NCBI GenBank assembly: GCA_038125665.1 | Contig: JAYPEI010000009.1 | Span: forward strand, 1 to 63,370 | Reading direction: 5' to 3' | From: CAILUG01 sp038125665 | GTDB lineage: Bacteria > Pseudomonadota > Gammaproteobacteria > Pseudomonadales > Pseudohongiellaceae | DNA: 63,370 nucleotides | In this document: positions 25,741-34,262 of the stretch, piece by piece | Layout of the letters: each line of letters opens with the position of its first letter | How positions within the stretch are numbered: the stretch's first letter is position 1 | Translations under genes and position numbers: made by a program | Notes under the pieces: generated by a model | What the model saw: the letters and a program-made list of their open reading frames with translations, nothing else | Database searches by the model: none | Told to the model about the DNA's origin: nothing

Positions 25741-27117
25741 TTAAAAAAAAGTGAAGCCAACCTGAAAGAGTCGCTCTACTTCTTGTACTCTGTATTTGTC
25801 GACAAGGAAAACAATGACGTGGTCATCGGTATGAATTATAGTGTTATCATGAGCAATCACTACTTTATCATCGCGCAAGATAGCTCCAATAGTAGTTCCA
25901 GTTGGGAGATTTATTTCGCTTAACTTACGCCCAACGACTTTTGAGGTATTTTTATCGCCGTGTGCTATCGCCTCAATCGCTTCGGCGGCACCTCGGCGCA
26001 AAGAATGTACCTTGGCCACATCACCACGACGCACATGGGTGAGTAGAGAGCTAATGGTGGCTAGTTGAGGAGATATCGCCACATCAATTTGTCCCCCTTG
26101 CACCAAATCTACATAGGCTGGGTTATTGATGAGGGTCATTACTTTATTTGCACCAAGACGTTTGGCCAACAAAGAAGACATGATGTTAGCTTCGTCATTA
26201 TTTGTCAGAGATAAGTAAACTTCTGTTTCTTCAATTCCCTCTTCTAACAAGAGATCTTGGTTAGAAGAATCCCCGCACAAAACTGTGGTAGAGACAAGAT
26301 GCTCAGCTAGATAATCACAACGGGGGATATTTGTCTCAATAATTTTGGTGCGAAACTTATTTTCAATCTTACGAGCTAGGCGTTCACCGATGTTACCCCC
26401 TCCAGCGATTATGACGCGATGATAGGGTTTGTCTCCCTTGCGGAGTTCTTTCATCACAAAGGGAATATGTTCCCTAGCTGCGATAAAGAAAACCTCATCA
26501 CCTTCTTCTATGACCGTATCGCCTTTGGGCACAATGGGACGATCTTTGCGAAAAATAGCTGCAACACGGGTATCAATATTAGCCGGCATATGCTCTCGTA
26601 GAAAACGAATTTCTCGGCCTACTAAAAAGCCACCTCGCTCGGCATTTACTGCAACTAGTTGAATTCGACCACCAGCAAAGTCAAGTACCTGCAAAGAGCC
26701 AGGCACTTCCAGTAAGCTACTTATGGACTCTGAAACTATTTGTTCAGGGCTAATAACGACATCGACAGGTATTGCTTCTGACCGAAATAAATTGGCCGTA
26801 TTTACATATGAATTGGTACGCAGACGGCAAATCTTTTTGGGAGTACGAAATAAAGTCCATGATACCTGACAAGCGACAAGGTTGGTTTCATCACTATCGG
26901 TGACGGCAATGAGCATATCGGCTTCGTTAGCCCCAGCACGTGCGAGGATATCGGGATGAGAAGGATGACCGTAAGCAGTGCCTATATCTAGACGATCTTT
27001 TATTTCACGAAGCCGAACTGCATCGGAGTCGACCATGGTAATGTCATTGGCTTCTTTTGACAGATTTTCTGCGAGAGCAGTACCAACCTGGTTGGCGCCT
27101 AGGATTAATATCTTCAT
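25741..27117 (-). CDS. trkA: Trk potassium uptake regulatory subunit TrkA
   Basis: A 458-residue peripheral protein with two RCK units. NAD-binding loops are GANQVG (N-terminal) and AGGGNIGERLA (about 235-245), each followed by a TrkA_C domain. It gates TrkH. Gene order trkA-rsmB-fmt-def matches Pseudomonas; trkH lying next to trkA is a local difference. Confidence 0.96.
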   Translation of the reverse strand: MKILILGANQVGTALAENLSKEANDITMVDSDAVRLREIKDRLDIGTAYGHPSHPDILARAGANEADMLIAVTDSDETNLVACQVSWTLFRTPKKICRLRTNSYVNTANLFRSEAIPVDVVISPEQIVSESISSLLEVPGSLQVLDFAGGRIQLVAVNAERGGFLVGREIRFLREHMPANIDTRVAAIFRKDRPIVPKGDTVIEEGDEVFFIAAREHIPFVMKELRKGDKPYHRVIIAGGGNIGERLARKIENKFRTKIIETNIPRCDYLAEHLVSTTVLCGDSSNQDLLLEEGIEETEVYLSLTNNDEANIMSSLLAKRLGANKVMTLINNPAYVDLVQGGQIDVAISPQLATISSLLTHVRRGDVAKVHSLRRGAAEAIEAIAHGDKNTSKVVGRKLSEINLPTGTTIGAILRDDKVVIAHDNTIIHTDDHVIVFLVDKYRVQEVERLFQVGFTFF

Positions 27118-27180
27118 AGTGGCCTGAATGCCTATTGGGGCTTTTTTAGCGATGCACTTTAGCAGGAAATTGCCTGCGAA

Positions 27181-28506
27181 TTAAGCTATTGTTTTCCGGA
27201 GTAGAGCATAATAAAAACCATCAGCATTAGACTGCCCAGGAAAATTCTGCCAACCAATCTCCGCGGGAGATGGGGGTAGCATAGGAAGGCTCAGTATTTC
27301 GACATCAGTATTATGAGAGCAAAAAGAAAGGATTTGTAATTCATTTTCTTTTTTTAATACTGAGCAGGTGGAATATAGAAGAAGACCACCTGGTTTCAAA
27401 GCAAGCCAAGCTTGCTCAATTAATATTGCTTGCAGAGCTATTAAATTGTTGGTGTCTTCCTCTGAGCGCAAAATTTTTATGTCAGGATTTCGACGGATGA
27501 CCCCGGTACCCGAACAAGGGACATCTAATATAATCAGGTCAAAGTCTCCCTCAACACCTGGAGGTAAGCCGGAGCACAGGTCGTGGCAAATAACATTGGC
27601 TCTGATGTCGGCACGCTCCAGATTTTCAAGCAGTCGTGGAATACGAGTAGCATTGTTGTCAAAACAGGTCAGTTCAAGCTTGGGGTAGTACTCTAGCAAG
27701 GAACAACTTTTCCCACCTGGGGCGGCACAGGCATCAAGAACCTTGGCACCTACCTGTAGCGGAGGAAGTAACAATGGTAATAACTGACAGGCCTCATCTT
27801 GGACACTAACCCAGTTTTGAGCGAAATTGGGTAACAGCTCAACTGGCATAGCTTTATTTAAAATCAGAGCCGTCGGGGCGAGAGTGCCCTCTGTACTGAT
27901 ATGGCCGAGCTCTGCCAATAGAGCTTTGTATTCCAAACGGGAGACCTGTCGTTGATTAATCCTTAACGTCATTGGAGCTCTATTATTGTTAGCGCTTACT
28001 ATTTTTTCAGCTATTTTTTTCCAGTCTTTTAATATTGCTTTCCAAAACCATAAAGGGTGTCCAAAGCGTTGGTAAGGATGGAGTTGACTAACATTGCTAT
28101 CCCATTGAGAGGGGGCGTGCAGTCGTGTTTCAAGGAATTGTTGAGCTTTACGCAAAACGGCGTTCAGTAGCCCTTTTGCCCAAGGTTTTCCAGCTTGCTC
28201 AGCCCAAGCAACCCAGTTATTTACTACAGCATGGTGAGGTGTGCGCATAAAGCGGAGTTCATATAAGCCTAGTAGTAGCGCAACCTGGACGGCTTGTTCC
28301 TTTCGTCTGAGGGGTTTATTAAGAATTAGTTCAAGCATTCCATCCAAAAGGAAATACCAGCGAGCAAAACCCGCACAGTACTCGCGCAGCAGAGCTTGAT
28401 TAATGGCAGGTGAGGAACCACCTAAAGCGCCAGCTAAAGAGCTTTTTCCCTGCAACAATGTATGGCATGTCTTTACAGCCAGCGATCTCGTTTCTGAATC
28501 AGACAT
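27181..28506 (-). CDS. rsmB: 16S rRNA (cytosine967-C5)-methyltransferase
   Basis: RsmB/Sun methyltransferase, 441 residues from the ATG at 28506. The N-terminal NusB-like domain is about 1-140. The SAM site is VLDACAAPGGKSC, and the catalytic motifs are LDVPCSGTGVIRRNPD and YSTCSV. The start overlaps the fmt stop by eight bases. The frame is open to 28557 inside fmt, but the overlap start fits the family. Confidence 0.95.
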   Translation of the reverse strand: MSDSETRSLAVKTCHTLLQGKSSLAGALGGSSPAINQALLREYCAGFARWYFLLDGMLELILNKPLRRKEQAVQVALLLGLYELRFMRTPHHAVVNNWVAWAEQAGKPWAKGLLNAVLRKAQQFLETRLHAPSQWDSNVSQLHPYQRFGHPLWFWKAILKDWKKIAEKIVSANNNRAPMTLRINQRQVSRLEYKALLAELGHISTEGTLAPTALILNKAMPVELLPNFAQNWVSVQDEACQLLPLLLPPLQVGAKVLDACAAPGGKSCSLLEYYPKLELTCFDNNATRIPRLLENLERADIRANVICHDLCSGLPPGVEGDFDLIILDVPCSGTGVIRRNPDIKILRSEEDTNNLIALQAILIEQAWLALKPGGLLLYSTCSVLKKENELQILSFCSHNTDVEILSLPMLPPSPAEIGWQNFPGQSNADGFYYALLRKTIA

Positions 28507-29449
28507 TGATAGGTTCATGCAGAATCTGACCCACTTTGAAAAAGTCGGCATGCCCATTCAACAGCGTAGCAACAGCCATAGGTTTACGACCCTCCGCCTG
28601 GACTTGAAGCACCCTTAATATGCCATTACCACAGGCAAGATCCATTCCGTTGTTACCAAGCTTTAGAATTTCACCAGGTTGCCCGTGTACACCTTCAGTT
28701 TTTAGTACTTTAGATTTCAATAACCGTAACCTTTGCCCTTGATGGAGACACCACAGAGGAGAGCGTGGGAATAATGCACGAAGCTTGTTATGGATCTTCA
28801 AAGCATCCACTGAAGGAACAAATTTGGCATCTAACTTTGTAATTTTAGGGGCATAAGTTACTAGGTGGGTGTTCTGGGGGACCGGACTTTCTAACAGAGT
28901 GGGTAATTTCTGAAAGCTATTTACCAGAAGTTCACAACCTAGACTACAAAGCCGATCAGAAAGAGTCCCACTATCATCATCATCAGAAATATTTGTTGAA
29001 GAATAAGCAAGAACTGGACCGCTATCTAAACCTGGGTCCATTCGCATCAAACTAACCCCGGTCTTGGCATCACCCGACATCAAAGCATACTCAATTGGTG
29101 CAGCGCCACGCCAACGAGGTAACAAAGAAGCATGAACATTAATACAACCAAAAGAAGGAAGATCAAGAACCTCTCTAGATAGCAATAAACCATAAGCTAC
29201 CACGACTATGATATCCGGGTTCAAGTCACGTAACTCATCACAAGCTTCTGGATCTAAGTGTAACGGTTGCTTAACAGGAATACCTGCAGCAAGAGCAACA
29301 CGTTTCACAGGTGTCGGTTGCAACTGCTTACCCCTACCACTGGGTCTATCTGGTTGTGAATAAGCGCTAACTATATTAAAACCAGCTGACAAAAGGGACT
29401 CTAGGTGTTTAGCAGCAAAATCAGGTGTACCAGCAAAGACGATTCTCAT
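28499..29449 (-). CDS. fmt: Methionyl-tRNA formyltransferase
   Basis: A 316-residue enzyme that formylates initiator Met-tRNA with 10-formyl-tetrahydrofolate. Markers are MRIVFAGTPDFAA, INVHASLLPRWRGAAPIE (catalytic Asn and His), DPGLDSGPVL and a C-terminal OB-like domain. Its ATG overlaps the def stop (ATGA). Confidence 0.97.
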   Translation of the reverse strand: MRIVFAGTPDFAAKHLESLLSAGFNIVSAYSQPDRPSGRGKQLQPTPVKRVALAAGIPVKQPLHLDPEACDELRDLNPDIIVVVAYGLLLSREVLDLPSFGCINVHASLLPRWRGAAPIEYALMSGDAKTGVSLMRMDPGLDSGPVLAYSSTNISDDDDSGTLSDRLCSLGCELLVNSFQKLPTLLESPVPQNTHLVTYAPKITKLDAKFVPSVDALKIHNKLRALFPRSPLWCLHQGQRLRLLKSKVLKTEGVHGQPGEILKLGNNGMDLACGNGILRVLQVQAEGRKPMAVATLLNGHADFFKVGQILHEPINV

Positions 29450-29973
29450 TTGGGCGTCAAAGAGTCTTGATTAGTCTGACGCAGATCTTTCATTGCCTTT
29501 CTTTTTAGCCGGTCACGCTTCAATGTAGAGAGATAATCTACGAATAACTTACCGTCCAAGTGATCAATTTCATGTTGAATACATACGGCAAGCAAACCCT
29601 CAGCCTCCATAGTGAAAGACTCTCCTTGTTTATCTAGAGCGGTTACCTTAACCCGCTTTGGCCTTTTCACTTCGTCGAAATAGCCGGGCACAGATAAGCA
29701 CCCTTCTTCATAACCCAGGGGAGTAGGATCAAGAATTTCTAGTTCTGGGTTGATAAACACCAGCGGTTGATCCCCAGTCTCAGAAATATCTATTACAAGG
29801 AGACGCCGGTGATAATTAACTTGCGTTGCAGCTAGCCCAATCCCCGGTGCCGCATACATTGTCTCTAACATATCACCGATAAAGGCTTGTAATTCTGGCG
29901 TGACAGTTTCAACCGGCATTGCTTTAGTGCGCAGGCGAGAATCTGGGAATTCAAGTATTGGTAAGAGGCTCAT
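29446..29973 (-). CDS. def: Peptide deformylase
   Basis: A 175-residue metalloprotease that removes the N-formyl group from nascent proteins. All three motifs are visible: GIGLAATQV (motif 1), EEGCLSVPG (motif 2, metal-binding Cys) and QHEIDHLDG (motif 3, HExxH-type). First gene of the def-fmt-rsmB run; its promoter should lie just above 29973. Confidence 0.97.
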   Translation of the reverse strand: MSLLPILEFPDSRLRTKAMPVETVTPELQAFIGDMLETMYAAPGIGLAATQVNYHRRLLVIDISETGDQPLVFINPELEILDPTPLGYEEGCLSVPGYFDEVKRPKRVKVTALDKQGESFTMEAEGLLAVCIQHEIDHLDGKLFVDYLSTLKRDRLKRKAMKDLRQTNQDSLTPK

Positions 29974-30362
29974 TTTGTCCTTTCCATATCAATAAAGCTG
30001 AGAACTCATCTGATGCCTATGATACGTTAATCCAATTCAGTTTGCTTGAGGTACTTCAATATAAGTATCACAAGGAGATAGAAGATGGAGCAAAATATGG
30101 AGTAGTCTAAGATTACTTGAGTTCGCTCAATTGTATGTATGATCAGGCCTCGTTCTATGAACACTACAGATGTCACTAAAGCTGCCAAGTTTGTATTACT
30201 ACTTTGTTGGAGTTGGATTTCATGGATTTGGCGACTCAGATAAACAGTGGCTGAATCAGATAAAACAGATAAAAGTCAAAGGGAGTGGATGATGCACGCG
30301 AATAAGAGATTGAAGTCTGGTAAAGTTAGATTTTTCTGGAACTTAGTATTTGAGATTAATTA
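29974..30362. other. def-hemF intergenic region without a supported gene
   Basis: 389 bases between divergent def and hemF. Pseudomonas has lysM, dprA, tsaC and qor here; none is present. Only tiny frames occur: six codons at about 30087-30107 behind AAGGAG, and 34 codons at 30139-30243 with a hydrophobic middle. I see no coding conservation, RNA gene or clear promoter; it may be the scar of a deletion. Confidence 0.5.
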
Positions 30363-31277
30363 GTGAATGTAGAAATAAATAAAGAAGCAGTAAAGGAGTT
30401 CTTATTAGGGCTTCAGGAAAAAATTTGTCAGGAGCTAGAGGCCGCGGATGGCAAGGCTTCTTTTCATAGAGACCAGTGGGATCGAAAGTTAGGTGGTGGT
30501 GGCATCAGCAAAGTTATTTCAGATGGCGCAGTCTTCCAAAAGGGGGGAGTGAATTTCTCACATGTGAAGGGGAGCTCGTTACCAGTCTCTGCTTCCGCAT
30601 CAAGACCAGAACTAGCCGGAGCTGCCTTTGAAGCAATGGGAGTATCTTTAGTTATTCATCCTCATAATCCCTATGTACCAACCTCACATACTAATGTTCG
30701 ATTTTTTATCGCTGAAAGGCATGGAATGGAACCTGTGTGGTGGTTTGGCGGTGGCTATGATCTTACTCCATATTATGGATTCGATGAGGATTGCATACAT
30801 TGGCATTCAACAGCTAAAGCGGCCTGTGAGCCTTTTGGCCCCTCGGTATATAAAGAGCATAAACGTTGGTGCGATGAATATTTTTATCTTAAACATCGAC
30901 AAGAGCCTCGAGGGGTTGGTGGATTGTTCTTTGACGACTTGAACGAGTGGGGTTTTGATAGCTGTTTTAGCTACATGCAGGCAGTGGGTAGTTCTTACCT
31001 GTCAGCATATTTGCCTATCGTAGAGAAGCGAAAAGCGACACCTTTCGGAGAACGTGAACTTTGGTTTCAACAATATAGACGGGGGCGTTACGTCGAATTC
31101 AATCTTGTTTATGACCGAGGGACAATATTTGGATTACAGTCAGGGGTTGGACGCACAGAGTCTATTTTAATGTCTTTGCCTCCCCAAGTGAGGTGGGAAT
31201 ATGACTGGACTCCAGAACCAGGTACTCCTGAGGCGAAGTTATATGAGAGATATTTACAGGGTAGGGACTGGGTTTAA
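30363..31277 (+). CDS. hemF: Oxygen-dependent coproporphyrinogen III oxidase
   Basis: A 304-residue enzyme that converts coproporphyrinogen III to protoporphyrinogen IX with O2, feeding heme to the cytochromes encoded downstream. Markers include RKLGGGG, HPHNPYVPTSHTNVRFF, WWFGGGYDLTPYYGFDEDC and QYRRGRYVEFNLVYDRGT. It starts at GTG 30363 with only a weak GAG upstream. aroE follows after three bases. Confidence 0.97.
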   Translation: MNVEINKEAVKEFLLGLQEKICQELEAADGKASFHRDQWDRKLGGGGISKVISDGAVFQKGGVNFSHVKGSSLPVSASASRPELAGAAFEAMGVSLVIHPHNPYVPTSHTNVRFFIAERHGMEPVWWFGGGYDLTPYYGFDEDCIHWHSTAKAACEPFGPSVYKEHKRWCDEYFYLKHRQEPRGVGGLFFDDLNEWGFDSCFSYMQAVGSSYLSAYLPIVEKRKATPFGERELWFQQYRRGRYVEFNLVYDRGTIFGLQSGVGRTESILMSLPPQVRWEYDWTPEPGTPEAKLYERYLQGRDWV

Positions 31278-31280
31278 CTT

Positions 31281-32120
31281 ATGACTGATGTATATGCGGT
31301 AATTGGCAATCCTGTACACCATAGTCTTTCGCCTGAAATTCATACACAGTTTGCACAACGCACTAGTCAGGATCTCAGGTACGGTACCATTGAAGCGCCA
31401 ATTGAAGAGTTCGTCACCACTGTTAGACAATTTATGCTGGCTGGAGGACGTGGACTTAACGTGACTGTACCTTTTAAAAAAGATGCTTTTGAGTTGGCGG
31501 ATAATTTAACACCGGAGGCGGAGCGAGCGGGCGCAGTGAATACGCTCCAGGTGTTACCTAGTGGTGCATTGTTAGGTCATAACACAGATGGGTTGGGTTT
31601 GCTACGAGATTTAACTCAGAATTTAAAAGTCGAGTTAAATGCTAAGCGCATACTGATTATTGGTGCAGGTGGAGCGACAAGAGGAATTTTACAGCCCCTT
31701 TTGTCTCATCAACCAAGACAGATTTTTATAGCAAACAGAACGCCAGCTAAGGCGCAGATGCTGGCTGAGATATTCAGTGATCTTGGTAATTTACAGGGAA
31801 ATGGTCTTGAATATGTGCCCCATGAAACCTTTGATGTTGTGATCAATGCGAGTGCTTCAAGCTTAAGTGGAGAGATGCCACTGTTACCTGAGACAATAGT
31901 AAAATCAGATACTCTTTGCTATGACTTGATGTACACAAAAAGTCGTGAACCTACTGTTTTCTGTCAATGGGCTCTTGATCAAGGGGCAGGGCTTGTTGTT
32001 GATGGCCTGGGTATGCTAGTCGAACAAGCGGCAGAGTCATTTGCTCTTTGGCGAGGAATACGCCCGCCTACGGAGGATATTATAGCTGTTATTGCTTCAG
32101 GGAAACCAACTTTCAGGTAA
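31281..32120 (+). CDS. aroE: Shikimate dehydrogenase (NADP+)
   Basis: A 279-residue enzyme reducing 3-dehydroshikimate in aromatic amino acid synthesis. It has the substrate motif NPVHHSLSP near the N-terminus, NVTVPFKKDA with the catalytic Lys, the Rossmann loop IGAGGATRG and the NADP-binding ANRTPAKA. It is paired with hemF as in Pseudomonas. Confidence 0.96.
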   Translation: MTDVYAVIGNPVHHSLSPEIHTQFAQRTSQDLRYGTIEAPIEEFVTTVRQFMLAGGRGLNVTVPFKKDAFELADNLTPEAERAGAVNTLQVLPSGALLGHNTDGLGLLRDLTQNLKVELNAKRILIIGAGGATRGILQPLLSHQPRQIFIANRTPAKAQMLAEIFSDLGNLQGNGLEYVPHETFDVVINASASSLSGEMPLLPETIVKSDTLCYDLMYTKSREPTVFCQWALDQGAGLVVDGLGMLVEQAAESFALWRGIRPPTEDIIAVIASGKPTFR

Positions 32121-32214
32121 CCCAGTTAAGGTCGATTCAAAGCAAATCAATGCTAAGCGTCGGATCGTAATATACATCAAATTATGATTGTGGAATGTAC
32201 TTACCATCTAAGGG

Positions 32215-32742
32215 TTAAGAGCTGTGCTGGTCCTTCAAACTTGAGTAGTGACGGGCGCTGAAGCGTAAGAAATCTAGCTCATCTGTCCGTAAATCCCTAA
32301 CTCTTTTTGCAGGAGAACCAATATACAGCCCACCACTTTCGAGTTTTTTACCGGGCGAGACGAGCGAACCAGCACCTATCATTACATCGTCTTCGACGAT
32401 AGCGCCATCTAAAATGATACTACCCATCCCTACAAGCACCCGGTCACCAATGGTGCAGCCATGAAGAATAACCTTGTGGCCAATAGTCACATCATCACCA
32501 ATCGTCAGAGGGAACCCATTCGGTGGGGAAGAACTCGGGCCTGTATTATGTAGGACTGAGCCGTCTTGAATATTGGTTCGATGACCTACCTTGATATAGT
32601 GGATGTCCCCTCTCAAAACGGTACATGGCCAGACTGATGCGTCCTCTCCAAGAAAAACCTGGCCTATGACAACAGCGGATTCATCTACCCAAGCACCTTT
32701 TTCTAAGGTGGGGGTAATCCCTTTAAACATTCTCAAAGCCAT
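32215..32742 (-). CDS. Gamma-carbonic anhydrase family protein (YrdA-like)
   Basis: A 175-residue left-handed beta-helix protein of hexapeptide repeats (about 25-135). The metal-ligand histidines are suggested by HLG-like positions around GHRTNIQDGSVLH and TIGHKVILHGC. In gammaproteobacteria this family (YrdA/PaaY) lies near aroE. Activity as a carbonic anhydrase is not established for every member. It converges on aroE with 94 bases between. Confidence 0.9.
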   Translation of the reverse strand: MALRMFKGITPTLEKGAWVDESAVVIGQVFLGEDASVWPCTVLRGDIHYIKVGHRTNIQDGSVLHNTGPSSSPPNGFPLTIGDDVTIGHKVILHGCTIGDRVLVGMGSIILDGAIVEDDVMIGAGSLVSPGKKLESGGLYIGSPAKRVRDLRTDELDFLRFSARHYSSLKDQHSS

Positions 32743-33055
32743 TTTGTGCTCCTATCGAGACAGCTACACTTGACTTTATTTTACAGCTATAAGCTGATCA
32801 TTTGTACGGGTTTTGCTATTCAAAATGCTAGCCAATCGGTGTTACTAAAATGAAAACTTTTTTGCTATAATAAATACACACGTATTAGTGCGACTTGCGC
32901 GGACACAGCTCGTTTTTTGGTTAAAGCCAAGCATCGTCTTAAGCCTTAGCCATAGTAGTGAGCAGCTGAGCGTTACTCAGGCATTCATTGTATAAATAAC
33001 GCACAGCTCAAAAGTTACATACACAAAAAAATTTTTAAATCTGGAGAGCCAGCGG
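32743..33055. other. yrdA-coxB intergenic region: cox promoter and long leader
   Basis: 313 bases without a gene. It holds an extended -10 promoter (TATAAT at 32866). The ~180-base leader has two short hairpins: TTGG/CCAA around 32918-32931 and CTGAG-cgtta-CTCAG at 32966-32980. GGAG at 33042-33045 precedes coxB. Confidence 0.55.
32842..32871 (+). promoter_or_regulatory. Extended -10 promoter of the cox operon
   Basis: TGC-TATAAT (perfect -10 with TGn extension) at 32863-32871. A weak -35 TTACTA lies at 32842-32847 with an 18-base spacer. Transcription would start near 32878, leaving a leader of about 180 bases before coxB. Confidence 0.6.
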
Positions 33056-34222
33056 ATGCTGATCGTCACCAACACTTGCGTCAAAAATATGTTGCTGAAA
33101 ACTTACAGTGTATTAGCAACAATATTTTTTGGCTTATATGCGCCTGCCATGATGGCAGGCGAATCTAAACTCAATATGCCAAAAGGTGTCACTGAAATAA
33201 GCCGTGAAACTTATAATCTACACATGATAATTTTTTGGATATGTGTAGTAATAGGTGTCATTGTTTATGGATTTCTAATCTACACGATGATCCGATATCG
33301 TAGTACGCGTAGTTTGAACCCAGCATCCTTCAGCCACAATACAACTGTTGAGGTCATCTGGACCGCCATTCCTTTTTTAATTTTAGTTGGCATGGCATAT
33401 CCTTCCACTAAGGTCCTTACTAAGGTTTACGATACAACAGAATCTACCATAGATATTCTTATCACTGGTTATCAATGGCGTTGGCAGTACACATATCTCA
33501 CCCCTGAAGGGCCTGAAGTTTCTTATTTTTCAAACCTTTCAACACCAAACGACCAAATTCAAAACCAGGAAAAGAAAGAGGCAAATTACCTCCTGGAAGT
33601 TGATGAGCCGCTAGTGATACCAGCCAACACTAAAGTACGCTTTCTATTGACTTCTGCAGATGTGATTCACAGCTGGTGGGTGCCTGAGTTCGCTGTGAAG
33701 AAAGATGCGATCCCAGGCTTCATTAATGAAGCTTGGGTGATTGCAGAGGAACCAGGTATCTATCGGGGTCAGTGTACTGAACTCTGTGGCCGTCTGCATG
33801 GTTTTATGCCAGTGGTTGTCAACGTTGTCGAACATGATGAGTTTAGTGCTTGGTTAGCTGCTAAACAAAGTGCTGCTGCTGGAGTTGCTGATGCGGCTAG
33901 CAAGACTTTTTCTATGAGTCAATTAATGGCAGAAGGTGAAACCGTGTACAACACATACTGCATGGCATGTCACCAGCAAAACGGTCAAGGTCTACTACCA
34001 GCATTCCCTGCCCTAGCGGGCTCTGTAATTGCTACAGGTCCCATTGAGGATCATGTTGACATTGTGCTGCACGGTAAAGCGGGTACAGCAATGGCAGCTT
34101 TTGGTTCACAGTTGAACGCGGTAGAGATCGCTGCGGTGGTGACGTATGAGCGCAATGCCTGGGGCAATAATATGGGTGATATGGTTCAACCCACCGACGT
34201 AGCGGCACTGCAAGTTGAATAG
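33056..34222 (+). CDS. coxB: Cytochrome c oxidase subunit II with C-terminal cytochrome c domain
   Basis: A 388-residue subunit II. Signal/anchor region about 10-35, second membrane helix about 57-80 and third about 98-118. The periplasmic CuA domain has H205, C240, E242, C244, H248 and M251 (HSWWVP and QCTELCGRLHGFMP). A fused class I cytochrome c domain carries CMACH (302-306). The fusion is of the caa3-like type seen in Pseudomonas coxB. The first ATG has GGAG upstream; M12 (33089) is an alternative. It opens the cox operon. Confidence 0.97.
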   Translation: MLIVTNTCVKNMLLKTYSVLATIFFGLYAPAMMAGESKLNMPKGVTEISRETYNLHMIIFWICVVIGVIVYGFLIYTMIRYRSTRSLNPASFSHNTTVEVIWTAIPFLILVGMAYPSTKVLTKVYDTTESTIDILITGYQWRWQYTYLTPEGPEVSYFSNLSTPNDQIQNQEKKEANYLLEVDEPLVIPANTKVRFLLTSADVIHSWWVPEFAVKKDAIPGFINEAWVIAEEPGIYRGQCTELCGRLHGFMPVVVNVVEHDEFSAWLAAKQSAAAGVADAASKTFSMSQLMAEGETVYNTYCMACHQQNGQGLLPAFPALAGSVIATGPIEDHVDIVLHGKAGTAMAAFGSQLNAVEIAAVVTYERNAWGNNMGDMVQPTDVAALQVE

Positions 34223-34262
34223 TATTGGGTAGATTGAAGAAAGAAATTTACAGGAGTCTCTA

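Noticed and set aside
30139..30243. 34-codon frame in the def-hemF gap with a hydrophobic, Trp-rich middle
   Set aside because: No ribosome-binding site of note, no recognisable family, and short frames like this arise by chance in AT-rich DNA.
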